Origin: Sporothrix humicola
Lineage: Eukaryota > Ascomycota > Sordariomycetes > Ophiostomatales > Ophiostomataceae
Assembly: GCA_021396245.1 (NCBI GenBank)
Contig: WNYE01000057.1
Location: 219,122 to 283,121 of the forward strand
Length of the DNA: 64,000 bases
Direction: 5' to 3'
Numbering within the stretch: position 1 is the first letter of the stretch; every line of letters starts with the position of its first letter. The notes beneath the pieces are model-generated. The model was not told the DNA's origin. It saw only the letters and a list, made by a program, of their open reading frames with translations, and searched no databases. Of the stretch, positions 1-10,851 are shown piece after piece. The position numbers were made by a program, and so were the translations under genes.

Positions 1-1154
1 AATCAATTAATAACATGTAAATAAAAGACATAGATAAGATGTAAATATAGAAAAACAACCCATTATACACTGACTTTACAACGTACATGGATAATAAGTA
101 GTCGGTGGAAGCGTTGCAATAATGTTTACTCGCACGGCATAATATTGCGTACCTCTCGTAGCTTGTGAAGCAGAACACCAGGAGCAAACACTTCGCCTTG
201 CAGGTATGTTGTGCACTCAGATGGTGTGTAGCTTGCCAGTTATGTCACTCTCATGCTCATAGAATCACCTTGCAAGTTTGGGCCGTCTTGTTTGATATGG
301 CCAACCTCACTGAAGAGGCTGTTTAAAAGGTTTTTTAGTTTGTATTTTTGTATACCATCCTGGTCATAAAACCATCCGCCGCCTTTGGGATTTCCGATCC
401 GTAGAAGTCCAACCTTTCCCGCCCGTTTCCTTTGACCGGTATATTTTCCATTATTTTCTTTTTCGTCGTTTCTGGTTTCTGTTCATCATACATCCTCCGC
501 CTCGTGGTGGTGGTGATAATAAAATGACACACCCCACCACACAGATCTCCCCGTTTCTCTTTCATTTTCATATGCTCGCCATGCAAAAAGATGCAGAGAA
601 AACAAAATGACAAGACATGCAATCGTATCATCAAACTCTCTTCGCTTTCTGTCCCTCATCCTCAACTACCACCACCGCTCGCCCGCTCGCAAAAAAGTGT
701 ATGTGGATATAGTTTTGTGTATAACCTCCGTATTTTTTGGAACCGTTTTTTTCCGCCATGGGATATGCGCTCGTTCAAATGCAAAATGTAAAAGAAAAGC
801 TGGAAAGCAGAAGGCCGAAAAATAAAGGTAACAAATGACAAAGGTAGAAGAGTAAAATAAAACAAAGGAACCGAGCAAATGCTACATGAACAAGATTATT
901 GGAACATAGGGTCGTGCCTCGTGACCTAGATCCGGTAGTGGTTTGGGTTGTTTGTTTGGCTGGTAAAGCAAGTTGCAAGTTACCAAGATTTGGGGTTGTA
1001 GAGATGGGTATAGTTGAAGACTGGGAGTGTGGTCTTCAATATGGAGAAAAGAGAGAAGAAAAGTGCAAGGAGATCTCTCGATGCCAAACCATCGAGAAAA
1101 CTACCACTGGGGTTGCGATCCGCTCGAGCCCCAACCGTCGCCTGAAGAGCCAAC
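1..1154. other. Gene-free flank downstream of the YAG7-like gene
   Basis: This stretch holds the 3' flank of the minus-strand gene that stops at 1155. The short open frames here overlap one another on both strands, have AT-rich third positions and resemble no protein I know. No RNA gene or repeat is seen. Confidence 0.6.
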
Positions 1155-2807
1155 CTATGACTCCTCGGTGCGACGGGGGCCACGGTGGAAACCGCCGTTA
1201 CCGCCGTTCTCACCACCACGGCCGCGGCCACCTCGGCCACGACCACCACGACCATCGCCACGGCCACGGCCGCCACGGTAGCCGTTGCCGCGACCACCAC
1301 GGAAACCGTCGCGCTCACTACGGCCACGGTTGTGGCGCTGCACCTGGTGGAAGCCATCATCGGCAGGCGCGTTGGGGGTGGCAGCTGCGGGCGTAGGGGC
1401 AGCGGCAGCGGCAGCAGGGGGGGCCTGGTCAGGCTGCTCGTCGGCCCAGGACTGGGTGTTGCCGGTAGCGGCAGTGGTGGCGACGGTACCGGTCTCAGTC
1501 TCAGCAAGGTCGCGGGGAACCTGCACCCACTCCTGTGACATGGTCAGGTCCTTGGCGCCGTTGGTGGTGTCCCAGTGGCTCTCGCCAACAGCGTTGGCAG
1601 CCTCGTCACCAACGTTGGTGTTGGCAGGAGCAGCCGGGGCCGCATCAGCAGGCTCCTCAGAGTGGCCGTTGGTAAGAGCGGCAGCCTCAGCCAGAGGGGT
1701 GTCGGTGCCAGCCTCGATCTCGGTCAGGCTGGCGTGCACCAGGGTTGGGTCAGACTCGACCTGGGCAGGGGCCTCAGAGGTGGCCTCCTCAGAAGCACCC
1801 TCGGACTGGAACAGGGCGCCGGCGTTAGCGGCGGCAGCAGCCTTGACCTGGGCGAAAGTGGTCTGCAGGGGCTCGTTGGAGACGCCCTTGGTGGTCTCCT
1901 CGGCGCCCTGGACGAGCTTCAGCATGGTGGCAACACCATTCTCGTCGCCAGAGTAGATCTGCAGGAGCACGCCCTCGAAGGCAAGGTTCTCGTCCTGCTG
2001 CTGGTTCTGGTCGTCGGCACGGCGGGTGGCAGCCAGGCGGAGGAACTGAGATAGGGTCAGGAGGCTGTCGTGCAGGCTCTTCTCGGCAGCAGCAGCGGAC
2101 GACTCGGTCACCTCGCGCACAGCATCGGCCGTCTCCTTCTCAAACTTGTCGGTCAGGGCCTTGGTGACCTCAGCCTTGTCGGCAACGAGGCGCTGGCGGT
2201 AGTCGGCGTCGAGCTTCTTGAACTGGCTGTGCTGCTCCTCGAGCTGGGCAAGCTGCTCCTTGAGAGCGGGCTTCTTGAGAACCTGTGCTTTTTGGTCGGC
2301 GTTGATGATTTTCAGGGTGACAAGCTCGTCGAGGGTCTTGCCCTTGTGCTCGGCAATAAGGCCGTCGGTTTTGGACGCGTTGGTCTGTGGTTGGTGGGTA
2401 CAGGTTAATAACTGTGTTTGTTTACTGGGGATCGGGCCACAATCCAATTTTTCTTCTTTTTTCTCCCATCTTTACTTACGAGTTTCTTGTTAACGTTGCG
2501 GATGTTCCTGCAGAAGGAAAAAGAGACATTGTTAGCATGCATTGGAATGTGCCTTCGGGCCGTTAAGGTCCGACGCGCAAAAATCTTCAATGTGAAAGTC
2601 ACTAGGATCTGGAACGCACTTGGAGAGCTCCCGCAGATAGGCAGGCTCGCCCGAGTCATCGCCGTTGGCCTCATTGGGCGCCACCGAAACAGCCTTCTCC
2701 GACGCAGCAGGAGCAGGCGACTCGGTGCGGCCGGCCTTGGCCTTCTTCTTCTTGGCCGACTTGGAGTCGGCAGGTGCCGCGGGATTTTGCACAGCAGATG
2801 CAGCCAT
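1155..2807 (-). CDS. YAG7-like protein with C-terminal RGG/RG-rich tail
   Basis: Three exons, complement(1155..2384, 2480..2507, 2620..2807), give 481 residues. The middle exon is only 28 nt, but it joins in frame to read ELSK-NIRNVNKKL-TNASKTDG. The start is the ATG at 2807. The N-terminus (about 1-60) is Ala/Lys/Ser-rich and disordered. Residues about 55-200 form a charged helical segment (YLRELSK, NIRNVNKKL, LKEQLAQLEEQ) like the conserved part of fungal YAG7-type proteins. A Pro/Ala/Thr-rich linker with SQEWVQVP and SWADEQ motifs follows. The last ~50 residues are RGG/GRGG repeats typical of RNA binding and arginine methylation. The family's function is not established; a role in RNA or ribonucleoprotein biology is inferred from the tail. 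The leader upstream (2820-3100) is pyrimidine-rich on the coding strand. The gene model is firm; the family name is moderately sure. Confidence 0.8.
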
Positions 2808-4292
2808 TGTGGGATTTGTAGATGTGTGTGTGTGTTGATGATTTGCTTGGTCAGGAAAGCTCCTGGAGGAATCGGATTTTGGGATCGAGGGTCGGAGGGA
2901 GTGTCGAAGACGGGAGGAAAAGCGGAGGACGCAAAGAGGTCGGTTGGATAGATGATGGAATAAATGTGATGAAGAGAAGAGTAAGCAAGTTTGGGGAAAA
3001 GGAGGAGGAGAAAGTGAGAAGAGAGTGAGAGAAGGGGAGAGAGAGGGAAAGAGGGAAAAGAGAAGAAGACAGCTAAAGAATGGGGTGCGTGACCTAAAAT
3101 AGCTGCTCCGAACAAAGTGGGTATTTGGGAGGCAGAGGTAACGACGACAAGGAATTGGCGAAACAGGAGAGGTTGTGCGTTTGTCTGGAGATGAGGGACT
3201 CAAAGAGAATGAGGTTTGTAGATGCTCAAAGCGTTTGGATTTTTGGTGATATTTTTGTTCGGGAGGCAAAAAATTTATTTAGATGTTTGTGCGGAAAGGG
3301 CGACTCGAAAAAATGGCCAAAAACGACTTTGTGTTTTGATACAGCAACCAGGCAGGAACTACCCGCACGCAGCACGCACACGCCCGCCTGGCCCGTACTA
3401 GAATTCTAGGCAATTGGCAAGGTCGTAGAGGTGCGCTCTTGCCTTCCGTCGCCTTCTACCCCACGCGACTTTCTACCTAGTTGGGCCAATCAGGGCGCTG
3501 CTGGTCGGCCTCAGACCAGGCGGCCAGGCCCTGGAGCTAGTGACTGCATACGGTACCTGAGCGTACTGGGGAGATTCTACGGGTTCTACTCCGTACTGGC
3601 CCATTGTACCCACAAAAATCAGACAGTTGAGCAACCAGGATACAAAAGATGGAGAGACAAAGCACGCCTGAGGCAACATCGCAACGACACAACAACGGAG
3701 GGTTTGTTCAGATGTTGCACGAGACATGCATTATGCTTGGACTGGCTCTATCCTGGTACTTTGTTTGAAGTTCTTTGTTCTATTGACTATTTCTTTCACA
3801 ACGCTAGTTTCTTCAGAAGCCCTTTGCTTGATAAAACACATACCGTGCATTTTCTGACGAAAGCTGGCCTTTCGCTTGCTCATTTTTATCCCCATTGACA
3901 GGTTCAAAGACCTTTATGCTACTGTGTGAAGTCGTTGTGCTGTCCGTTTGCCTTTGCCATCACTGACCAGGGTGCCAACTGGATACAAAGGAATATCCAT
4001 TTTCGTGTGATTGGAAGTCGTATGAACTTATTCAAGAGCAGGCCAACGGCGTTCTGCTCTCGGCTTGTCTCTACCAGCTTGCAAGCTCGTAGTACCCGAT
4101 ACACTGTAATGTATCGGAAGGCGCAGATGTAGCAAAAACGGATCATCACCGAATCCGGCGGCATTTATGCGCGCAGGTTGTCGTGAAGGTCGAGATAATG
4201 TCGTTTTGGCTAGGAGAAGCTTGGTATGGCTGTGGATGTTGATATCGGCGTTGGTAGATGTGTGTCCTATTACTCTGCCTCTCCTGGGGAGC
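2808..4292. other. Intergenic: leader of the YAG7-like gene and CENP-W 3' flank
   Basis: The part at about 2820-3110 is purine-rich on the plus strand, so it is a CT-rich leader for the minus-strand gene at 1155-2807. From 3120 to 4290 I see only short AT-rich open frames without similarity or splice-supported structure. No RNA gene is recognised. Confidence 0.5.
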
Positions 4293-4699
4293 TCAACCCT
4301 TGAACTTGAGGACAGTATCCTAACAAATACATATTAGCATTTGGACACAAAATGAACGACCACGCTCCGAGGCACTTACCGCCGTCACTTTCTTGACGCT
4401 ACGTGCTGTAATGCCGCGCTCGCCGCCGCGTTTCGACTCAATCGATGCTTCCTTGACAAGGCTGTCCTGTTAGTTGGGCCTAAGTTTGATTCGAAGTAGG
4501 CGAAAAGACATACGTCTGCATGAAGAGGAGATAGTCGAGGAAGATCTGAACGAGTTAGAGATTGATTTTCGTCGGAGTTTGCGGCTGTCACGGGAACACT
4601 CACAACAACATCGGCATGGCGACTGAGGCTGGTGTTTGCGTGCGCCTTGACAATCTTCTTGACCGTCGCGCGCGGGTACATTTTCTGACCGGGAGCCAT
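4293..4699 (-). CDS. CENP-W-like histone-fold kinetochore protein
   Basis: Four exons, complement(4293..4319, 4380..4461, 4514..4545, 4604..4699), encode 78 residues. The introns are 52-60 nt with GTGAGT, GTATGT and GTAAGT donors. The acceptor of the third exon is chosen at 4462 because only it restores the frame (MQT-LVKEAS). The protein opens with a YPRATVKKIVKAH helix, continues with IFLDYLLFMQTLVKEA, and ends with RGITARSVKKVT and TVLKFKG. This is the single histone fold of fungal CENP-W (yeast Wip1). In the family, CENP-W pairs with CENP-T; the CENP-T-W-S-X tetramer binds centromeric DNA and recruits the outer kinetochore. Length fits the family (about 75-100). The gene is head-to-head with prefoldin subunit 4 across 726 bp. 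Another small NF-Y/CBF-type histone-fold protein is possible but less likely. Confidence 0.82.
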
Positions 4700-5425
4700 G
4701 ACGAAGATATGGATTATGTTGTTTGGGAGTCGATTGGCGGTGGTGACAGGCGCAAGGCTGTGATACTGAGTCGTTGTCGTCGTCGTCGTGTTGAGTCGTT
4801 GCTTGGTTGTTAGGTCATGTTTACTCGATGCTGCAAAGCGGAGTCGCGTTTGGCGCGTCTTGGTAGCATTATGTAAGACAGTGAGGGGGAAGGCTGCAGA
4901 AGGCTAGCTGGCTAGCAACTGTGGCGGAAACTGCCAGCCACAATTTCCCTCAGAAGGGCCACCGAGGTCTGACCCTGTCCAATCGGGACTTGTTTCAGGC
5001 GAAGAAAGGGTGTGTTGAAGAAACAATGTTTCGTTTTTAATCTGTATTTTTCCACGTTAAAACCATGTGATATTGTTTATTTTTGCATGCAACTCATAGC
5101 TGTCGCATTTTACCTGGTTTCAGGGTCGATTTGGCTGACGCCTATCTAATCGCAGCACCAAAACCCAAAGCGCCCCGCTTGCACCTGCCTTGCAGCAATT
5201 CGATTTTGGCGGGGCAGGCATCAGAGACGAAAAAGCTTCTCCTTTTTTGGTCTGAAGATACAGAGCAGCTTTTGACGACGCATTTCACGACGACGGCAAC
5301 GACGACCAAACACCCGAACCCCTTCTTTCAACACACCGAGTCTAGACCCTGCGCAGCGAATTGATTGTCGTGCGCACCCGACGAGACGAGACCACCCCGA
5401 ACACTCTTGACACATCACAGCAGCT
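4700..5425. promoter_or_regulatory. Divergent promoter between CENP-W and prefoldin subunit 4
   Basis: This 726-bp spacer separates two divergently transcribed genes, so both promoters must lie here. A TTTGGCGCG element (4849-4857), just after a CGCGT (4845-4849), sits about 150 bp from the CENP-W start. It resembles E2F/MBF core sites used for G1/S genes, but no ACGCGT is present. The open frames inside are not convincing genes. Confidence 0.45.
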
Positions 5426-5893
5426 ATGCAACGGCGAATGGTCAGTTTGCGCCGCCCACGCACTTTTGATTTATGAGCACGGTTTGCTAACACTCCGCAG
5501 CTAAGTAGAGAAGACGAGGAGGCCGCGGGCCCCGATGTCGAGGTCCGCCGCGAGGACCAGGAGAAGATCAACAAGTTCAGCCGGCTGCACCAGCGGGAAC
5601 TGAACCTCGAGGAGCAGCTCAAGGCCAAGAACAAGGCCAAGGAGGAGCTGGACGACATTAGCACAGAGCTGGAGCTGGTGGATGAGGACGAGAAGGTGCC
5701 GTACAAGGTGGGCGACGCTTTCTTTCAGATCAAGGCCACCAAAGCCCTCAAGATGGTCGAGGCATCGTCGACCAAAATGGAGGAAGAGATTGGCACACTC
5801 GAAGAGACATTGAGTACGGTGCGGGAGGACATGACACAGCTCAAGGTTGATTTGTATGCACGGTTTGGCCGGAGCATCAACCTGGAGACATAG
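5426..5893 (+). CDS. GIM3: Prefoldin subunit 4
   Basis: Two exons, join(5426..5440, 5501..5893), encode 135 residues, matching the usual length (human PFDN4 134). The first coding exon is only five codons (MQRRM). The 60-nt intron has a GTCAGT donor, a GCTAAC branch site at about 5486 and a CAG acceptor. Residues about 15-60 form the first coiled-coil helix, with the family motif EDQEKINKFSRLH. The middle carries DEKVPYKVGDAFF, the beta-hairpin region of beta-type prefoldins. Residues about 90-128 form the second helix, and the end DLYARFGRSINLET matches the PFDN4 C-terminus. In the family this is a subunit of the cytosolic hexameric prefoldin (GimC), which passes unfolded actin and tubulin to the CCT chaperonin. 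Assignment is secure; the tiny first exon rests on splice signals alone. Confidence 0.93.
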
Positions 5894-6824
5894 GGAAGGA
5901 AGCCAGCTTGCCCTTTTGTTCTTCTCTTCTTGTATATTTTTTGGTCACCATTTACAGCGTTCCAATCCAGCATTTCAATGCAGCCTTATACCCACAGCCT
6001 TGTTGAAGTGCACGATTTTTTTTCTCCTCCCGCTTACTCATGGTTTTTGCTTTGGGCCGTTTGCTCGGGGACAATGACATCCTGCTGACGCCAGATATAT
6101 GACTGCCTTTGCTCTGAGATTTTATCTTCGAAAAGATGCATGGCCGAACTCTCGGATGATTCCAAAGCTGCAGCTGAACAAACAGGTTCAAAGTAGCTAG
6201 GTCACAGCTGAACGGTTCTGCAGGAGATGAGCATAAGTGTTCTTTTGACTGCCGAGCTGATGTGTGTTTTGTGCAGCCCATTATCTCCTATGTCCATGTG
6301 CTTGCTTAAGGAGCTGGTTGATTAAAGTGGATCCCGGCCGGTCTTCCGCCGTTCAACGTTCTTGCCTGCAAGGTCATTGTCACCGCTCTTGCAAACTGCA
6401 ACTGCGCGCGACATTAGGTGACGGCGATCGTGCCTGCTTCTTTGGTCTTTTCCTTTGCTGCCTTTTGTCTGTCCTGTGGTTTGTCCAGCCCACACACCCA
6501 TTCTCCCTAAACGCGAAGCCCCGAGCCCAGCCCCGTTCGGGCGGACCTTCCTTTTAAACTTGGGGAACAGAGCTTGGCTCTTTGGTGTCTCCTCTCTTAT
6601 TCTCTATCCGCCCCTCCTTCTGTCCCTGTGGCCATTCGGTTGGGACCCACTCAAGCCCCGACCCCGGTCAAAAAAGAGTCTCGATTGTCGGTCTGCAGTG
6701 CTGCAATCCTTCATGTGCTTGTCATTTTGCTTTTTTGGCACTTTGTTTTGTTATTTCGACCTCGCACCGTTGCAGTGCTTCCGTTCTCCCTTGTGCCCAT
6801 CTCCTGCGGTCCGTTTGTCCCCCA

Positions 6825-6844
6825 CCCCCCCCCCCCCCCCCCCC
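6825..6844. repeat. Poly-C tract (20 C)
   Basis: An uninterrupted run of 20 C residues follows CCCCCA. It is a mononucleotide repeat in non-coding DNA, prone to length variation and sequencing error. Confidence 0.95.
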
Positions 6845-7150
6845 GTTGTCGCTTTTCTCAGTAATATGGTCTACCTTTTAGCTATCGCTCGCTCCTTCCC
6901 CCAAATCCCAAGGCCGGCTAAGACGGCACCTTCCCTTCCATTCACCTGTTTCTTTCTCTCTTTCTCCAATTTGGTTCTTGGTAAGATTACTCCGAAGACG
7001 CAGTTCTTACTCTGACGTCTTTTCATAAAGCATCACCCTCCTCATGTATAACTTGTGCTACGTTCCTGCACTTGCACGCCCTTTGCCATGTCATCTCCTC
7101 ACATGTAGATCGACTGGCTGCCGTCTCTAAAACCCTGCACTGCTATTTGA

Positions 7151-7309
7151 CTCCAACTTGCCCCGGCAATAGAAGAGCGAGACTTGGGAGTGACGCACCA
7201 CACGCCGGGGCCTAATGGGACGACCAGCCGGACTGTAGTGATCTGCAACGGGCGGTTTTCGGAGCCCGTGTTGAGGGGTTGGCTGGTGTGCTGCAAAGAT
7301 ATGTCATAA
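7151..7309 (+). pseudogene. Possible multicopper oxidase (laccase-like) remnant
   Basis: A 52-residue open frame between two stops reads PGPNGTTSRTVVICNGRF followed by SEPVLRGW. This resembles the first cupredoxin strand region of ascomycete multicopper oxidases, which has a PDG..R.V..NG.FPGP..ANWGD pattern. There is no ATG at its head, no extension on either side and no copper-binding HxH motif, so it cannot be a working enzyme. The local GC content is higher than the flanks. The match is from memory of the family pattern and is short, so chance similarity is quite possible. Confidence 0.22.
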
Positions 7310-7829
7310 TCAAATGGTTAATGGTCTGTAGTGATAATGTTGTGGCCAATGTCCGTCAGTGTATTAATGAATTGAGGAGATGTTGATCGTGCCTTCCTGT
7401 TCGAGTGTATTGTGAACCTGATACCAACTGCGGATTGCGGAGCTCTTGCCTTGAAATAGAGGAAACTGGAAATATTCTCGAAACAAGCCACAGAAAGAAA
7501 GAGCCGGACCCGGGGCCCCGCCTGTCGTGATTGCCTTTCAGAAGAAAAGGAGATTCAAGAAGAGAAAACAGTGGACAGGAACTCCGCAGTTGCATGTCTT
7601 TCATAAAAAGTGGAGCTACTTCCCGGGCCGGTCGTGGGCTTTTTCCCTTGGGTATTTTTATTGTTATTTTTTTTTCTTTTCTGGTCCTGGGACCGGTTTT
7701 AGGACACCGTGCCCAAGGAAAAAGAACAAGAGCGTGGAGTAAGATGGGGTGTGGCAGCAAGAAAAAGATAAAATAAAAAGAAAAGATAAACGATAAAAAA
7801 GACAGAAGGCGTGCTCCATAATCATTGCG

Positions 7830-8503
7830 TGTTAGTTGCCGTACACTTCGGTCTCTCCCCCCGTCTGTTGTTTCCCGATTGTTTGCTCCTTCCCGTTTTG
7901 ATTTCTGAATTCTCTTTCCTCCTTTCTTTCCTTCTGATTTGATCTCGGTTGATTCTTTCTGTCTTCTTTCTTTTCCTACCTCCCTCCTTCCCTTTTACAT
8001 TTTGTTTTCCTTCCCCTGGTGTGCTCTTTCCCATATTATTTATTCATTCCTTCCTCTTTTATTTTCTTGCACCCAGCCTGCCGGCCCCCCTTCTCATCGG
8101 ATCGCCCATTCCTGCTCGTTGTCCTTCCCCAAGCTGACGATACCTTTTCCCTTGTCCAACCATTCTTTTAAACTTCTCACGACCCGACTCTGTCTGAAAT
8201 TGAAACCCTCACCCATCGACAGACCTCGTGGTGACACCGAATCTCGACGAATAACACAACACGGTTTTGGCTTTGTGACGACAAGCGGATTCCTCAGTCT
8301 TGACGTCTTTTTTGGATACCCGACCCACGTTTTTGGAGACGTTTTCTTGGCATAACCATCGCCATTTTCTTTCGCTTCTCTTTTGGATATCTACTGCAAG
8401 TGTGATACTTTTGGATTATTGGACATTCCTGGATACGGAGACGATTCTGCAGCCGCAGTTGACCTTTTACCACATCCTGCGAGGACCGGCATGATTCGAC
8501 AAG
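7830..8503 (+). promoter_or_regulatory. CT-rich leader/promoter of the MFS gene
   Basis: The plus strand is strongly pyrimidine-rich from about 7845 to 8170, the pattern seen just upstream of most genes in this window. It probably holds the core promoter and 5' UTR of the transporter at 8504. Transcription start cannot be fixed. Confidence 0.45.
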
Positions 8504-8568
8504 ATGGCCGACAAATCAACATCAACAATCGCAGTTCACCAGAACGAGCAACAGCCAGACAACAATGA
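8491..8568 (+). other. Overlapping upstream ORF of the MFS transporter
   Basis: The ATG at 8491 opens a 25-codon frame that ends at 8568, beyond the main start at 8504 and in a different frame (offset 13 nt). If the transcript includes 8491, scanning ribosomes meet this start first, so it could reduce translation of the transporter. Its peptide is not similar to anything I know. Confidence 0.4.
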
Positions 8569-10467
8569 GGCTGAACAGATACACCAGCATCGTACGTTCA
8601 AGCCCCCAAAAGCTGCATTTATCATGTTTGCTAATAAAAACAGATGGCCTTCACCAGACAATCAATGACATCGACGAAAAGGACGCGCGAGACCGATACC
8701 GTGAGGAAGCTGCCGACAACATTCCCGGAACACACATCCACCTCGACGACAATGGCACAAAAGACGTAGTGCACCACGATCAGCGAACACCGAGCCTGTC
8801 AAACAGCGAAAACGAGACATTGATCGTGGCCTGGGAGGAGAAAGACCCTGAGAACCCATACAACTGGTCCAAGACACGGAAAATCACGATCCTGATCACG
8901 ACCATGACGTCCATCATCAATAGTACAATGGGCAGCGCGCTTCCCAGCAACGCTGTTCCGTACATGGCCAAGGAGTGGGGCGTGACGTCGAGCACGCAAA
9001 TGGTGCTGCCCGTGTCCATGTACCTAGTCGGCTACATCTTGGGCCCTCTTGTGTGGGCGCCGCTCAGCGAGCAGTACGGCCGCCGCACGCTGGTCATTGT
9101 GACCTTTTTGATTTTCATGGTCTGGACTCTGGCGTGCGCATTGGCACCCAACTGGCCCGCCTTTCTCGTATTCCGGCTGTTTACGGGCGTCTTTGCTAGT
9201 GCACCTATTGCCGTTGTGACGGGTATTTTGGCCGACATCTTTGGCTCGGCAAGAACTCGCGGCCGCGCCATGTCCATGTTCATGGCCATGACCGTGTTTG
9301 GCCCGCTGTTTGCGCCCATTATCTCGGGCTACTGTTCGGCCACGATCGGCTGGCGGTGGACGTTTTGGATCGCTCTGATTTATGCTGGCGCGTCGCTGGT
9401 CCCGTTGCTGTTCATGCCCGAGACGTACGGCCCCATTCTGCTGAAGCGCCGTGCCATCCGCATGCGCAAGGAAGACCCCAAGGCCAACATTGTGGCACCG
9501 CACGAGCTCGAGAAGAAAAACTTCCGCGAACTGACCACCATTGTGCTGACTCGTCCATTGCGCATGATCATCTCGGAGCTTATTGTGTCGTCTGTCTGTA
9601 TCTATTTGGCACTGCTGTATGCCATCTTTTACATGACTTTCACGGCCTTTCCGCTCATCTTTCAGGATATTTACAAATTCAGCCCGGGTGAAGAGGGTCT
9701 CATTTTCCTGGCGATTGGTGCCGGCGCTCTTGTGTCGATCCCCATCTTCTACGCCTATGACAATTACCTGCTCAACGCCATTGACCGCGGCGAGGCCTGG
9801 ACCAAGCAGGAGGAGTACCGCCGTCTGCCGCTGGCCTGTCTCGGTGGCCCCGTGTTTGTTATTAGCCTTTTCTGGCTGGGCTGGACCGCCAAGGCGGAGG
9901 TGTCATTCGTGGCGCCTATGCTGGCCGGCATTCCATTCGGCCTCGGGTTCATGCGTGAGTACTCCTGACTGACTGATAATCTATACTGTTTGATATACTG
10001 ACCCACACCTTCTCTATTTAGTGATCTTTATTGCTCTTTTGAACTACTTGACGGGTATGTTGATACCGATTTTCTTTTCATACGGCTTATCCCCTGCTAA
10101 CAGTCAAGATGCCTACGAGATTTTTGCTGCCTCTGCTAATGCTGCCGCCTCGTGCTGTCGGTCCCTGCTCGCCACTGTTCTGCCCCTGGCCGCCACCCCC
10201 ATGTTCAGTCGCCTCACGATCCCCGGTGCCTGCAGTCTGTTGGGTGGTCTGAGTCTGCTCATGTGCGCCATCCCGTTCCTCTTCATCTGGAAGGGCGAGA
10301 AGATCCGTGCTGGCAGCAAATTCTGTATTGCTCTGCGGGAGCGCAAGATCGAGATGCAGCGCAAGGTCGAGGAGCAGCGCCAGCGGCAGTTGCTGCGTGA
10401 ACAACAGCGTCAGGGACAGGCTTTGCAACAGCCGTTGAGTCCTGCCCTGCAAAAGGAGACGGTGTAA
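8504..10467 (+). CDS. MFS drug:H+ antiporter, DHA1-type (12 TM)
   Basis: Four exons, join(8504..8591, 8644..9954, 10022..10054, 10109..10467), encode 596 residues. The third exon is 33 nt. The last acceptor is set at AAG (10106-10108) because the earlier CAG breaks the frame. An N-terminal hydrophilic tail of ~110 residues ends in the ENPYNWSK motif typical of fungal DHA1 exporters. The first half has an MFS motif A variant (APLSEQYGRR) after TM2 and a GPLFAPIISGY stretch in the motif C position. A long cytosolic loop (about 290-350) separates the halves, and the C-terminus is a Gln/Arg-rich charged tail (ERKIEMQRKVEEQRQRQ). Relatives export drugs, polyamines or other small molecules across the plasma membrane by proton antiport; the substrate cannot be told. 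The start at 8504 has A at -3 and is preferred over 8491, which is out of frame. Confidence 0.9.
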
Positions 10468-10851
10468 GGACTAGGACACAAGCATCGTGTCAAAAGAGAG
10501 CAAGCCGACAAATACAGAAAAGATGGCGCCGAAGGAAAAAGCCATATTACGGAGCAACGACATAATGGTGGAGACTACTATTTTGTTCAAGAGTCTACGA
10601 AGCTTGGGGTATTATTAGGTATACTGAAGGGTATTTGGAAGAGGAAAAGCCTGCCCGCATTTGGCCAAGGGGGATACCAGATATTGCATTTTGATTTTTC
10701 AGCGGCGCATCACAAAAGATAGACGCATTGGGCATTCACGTCACGAAAAGACTGGTGGCATATAGAAACGGAATTTATTGCACTAATTTTGACATTTTTA
10801 ATAACATTATTTAACCATGCTGCATCAGACCAATGGCAGAACAACGAACTT
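10468..10851. other. Spacer between convergent genes
   Basis: The 384 bp between the MFS stop and the small minus-strand frame are AT-rich 3' flank. Nothing else is recognised. Confidence 0.5.

Larger units (their letters stand above)
5894..7829. other. Intergenic, no intact gene
   Basis: This covers the 3' flank of prefoldin 4 and distal upstream DNA of the MFS gene. It contains a 20-C homopolymer (6825-6844) and a short open frame reminiscent of a multicopper oxidase (7151-7309), both listed separately. The remaining open frames are pyrimidine-driven and overlap on both strands. Confidence 0.5.
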
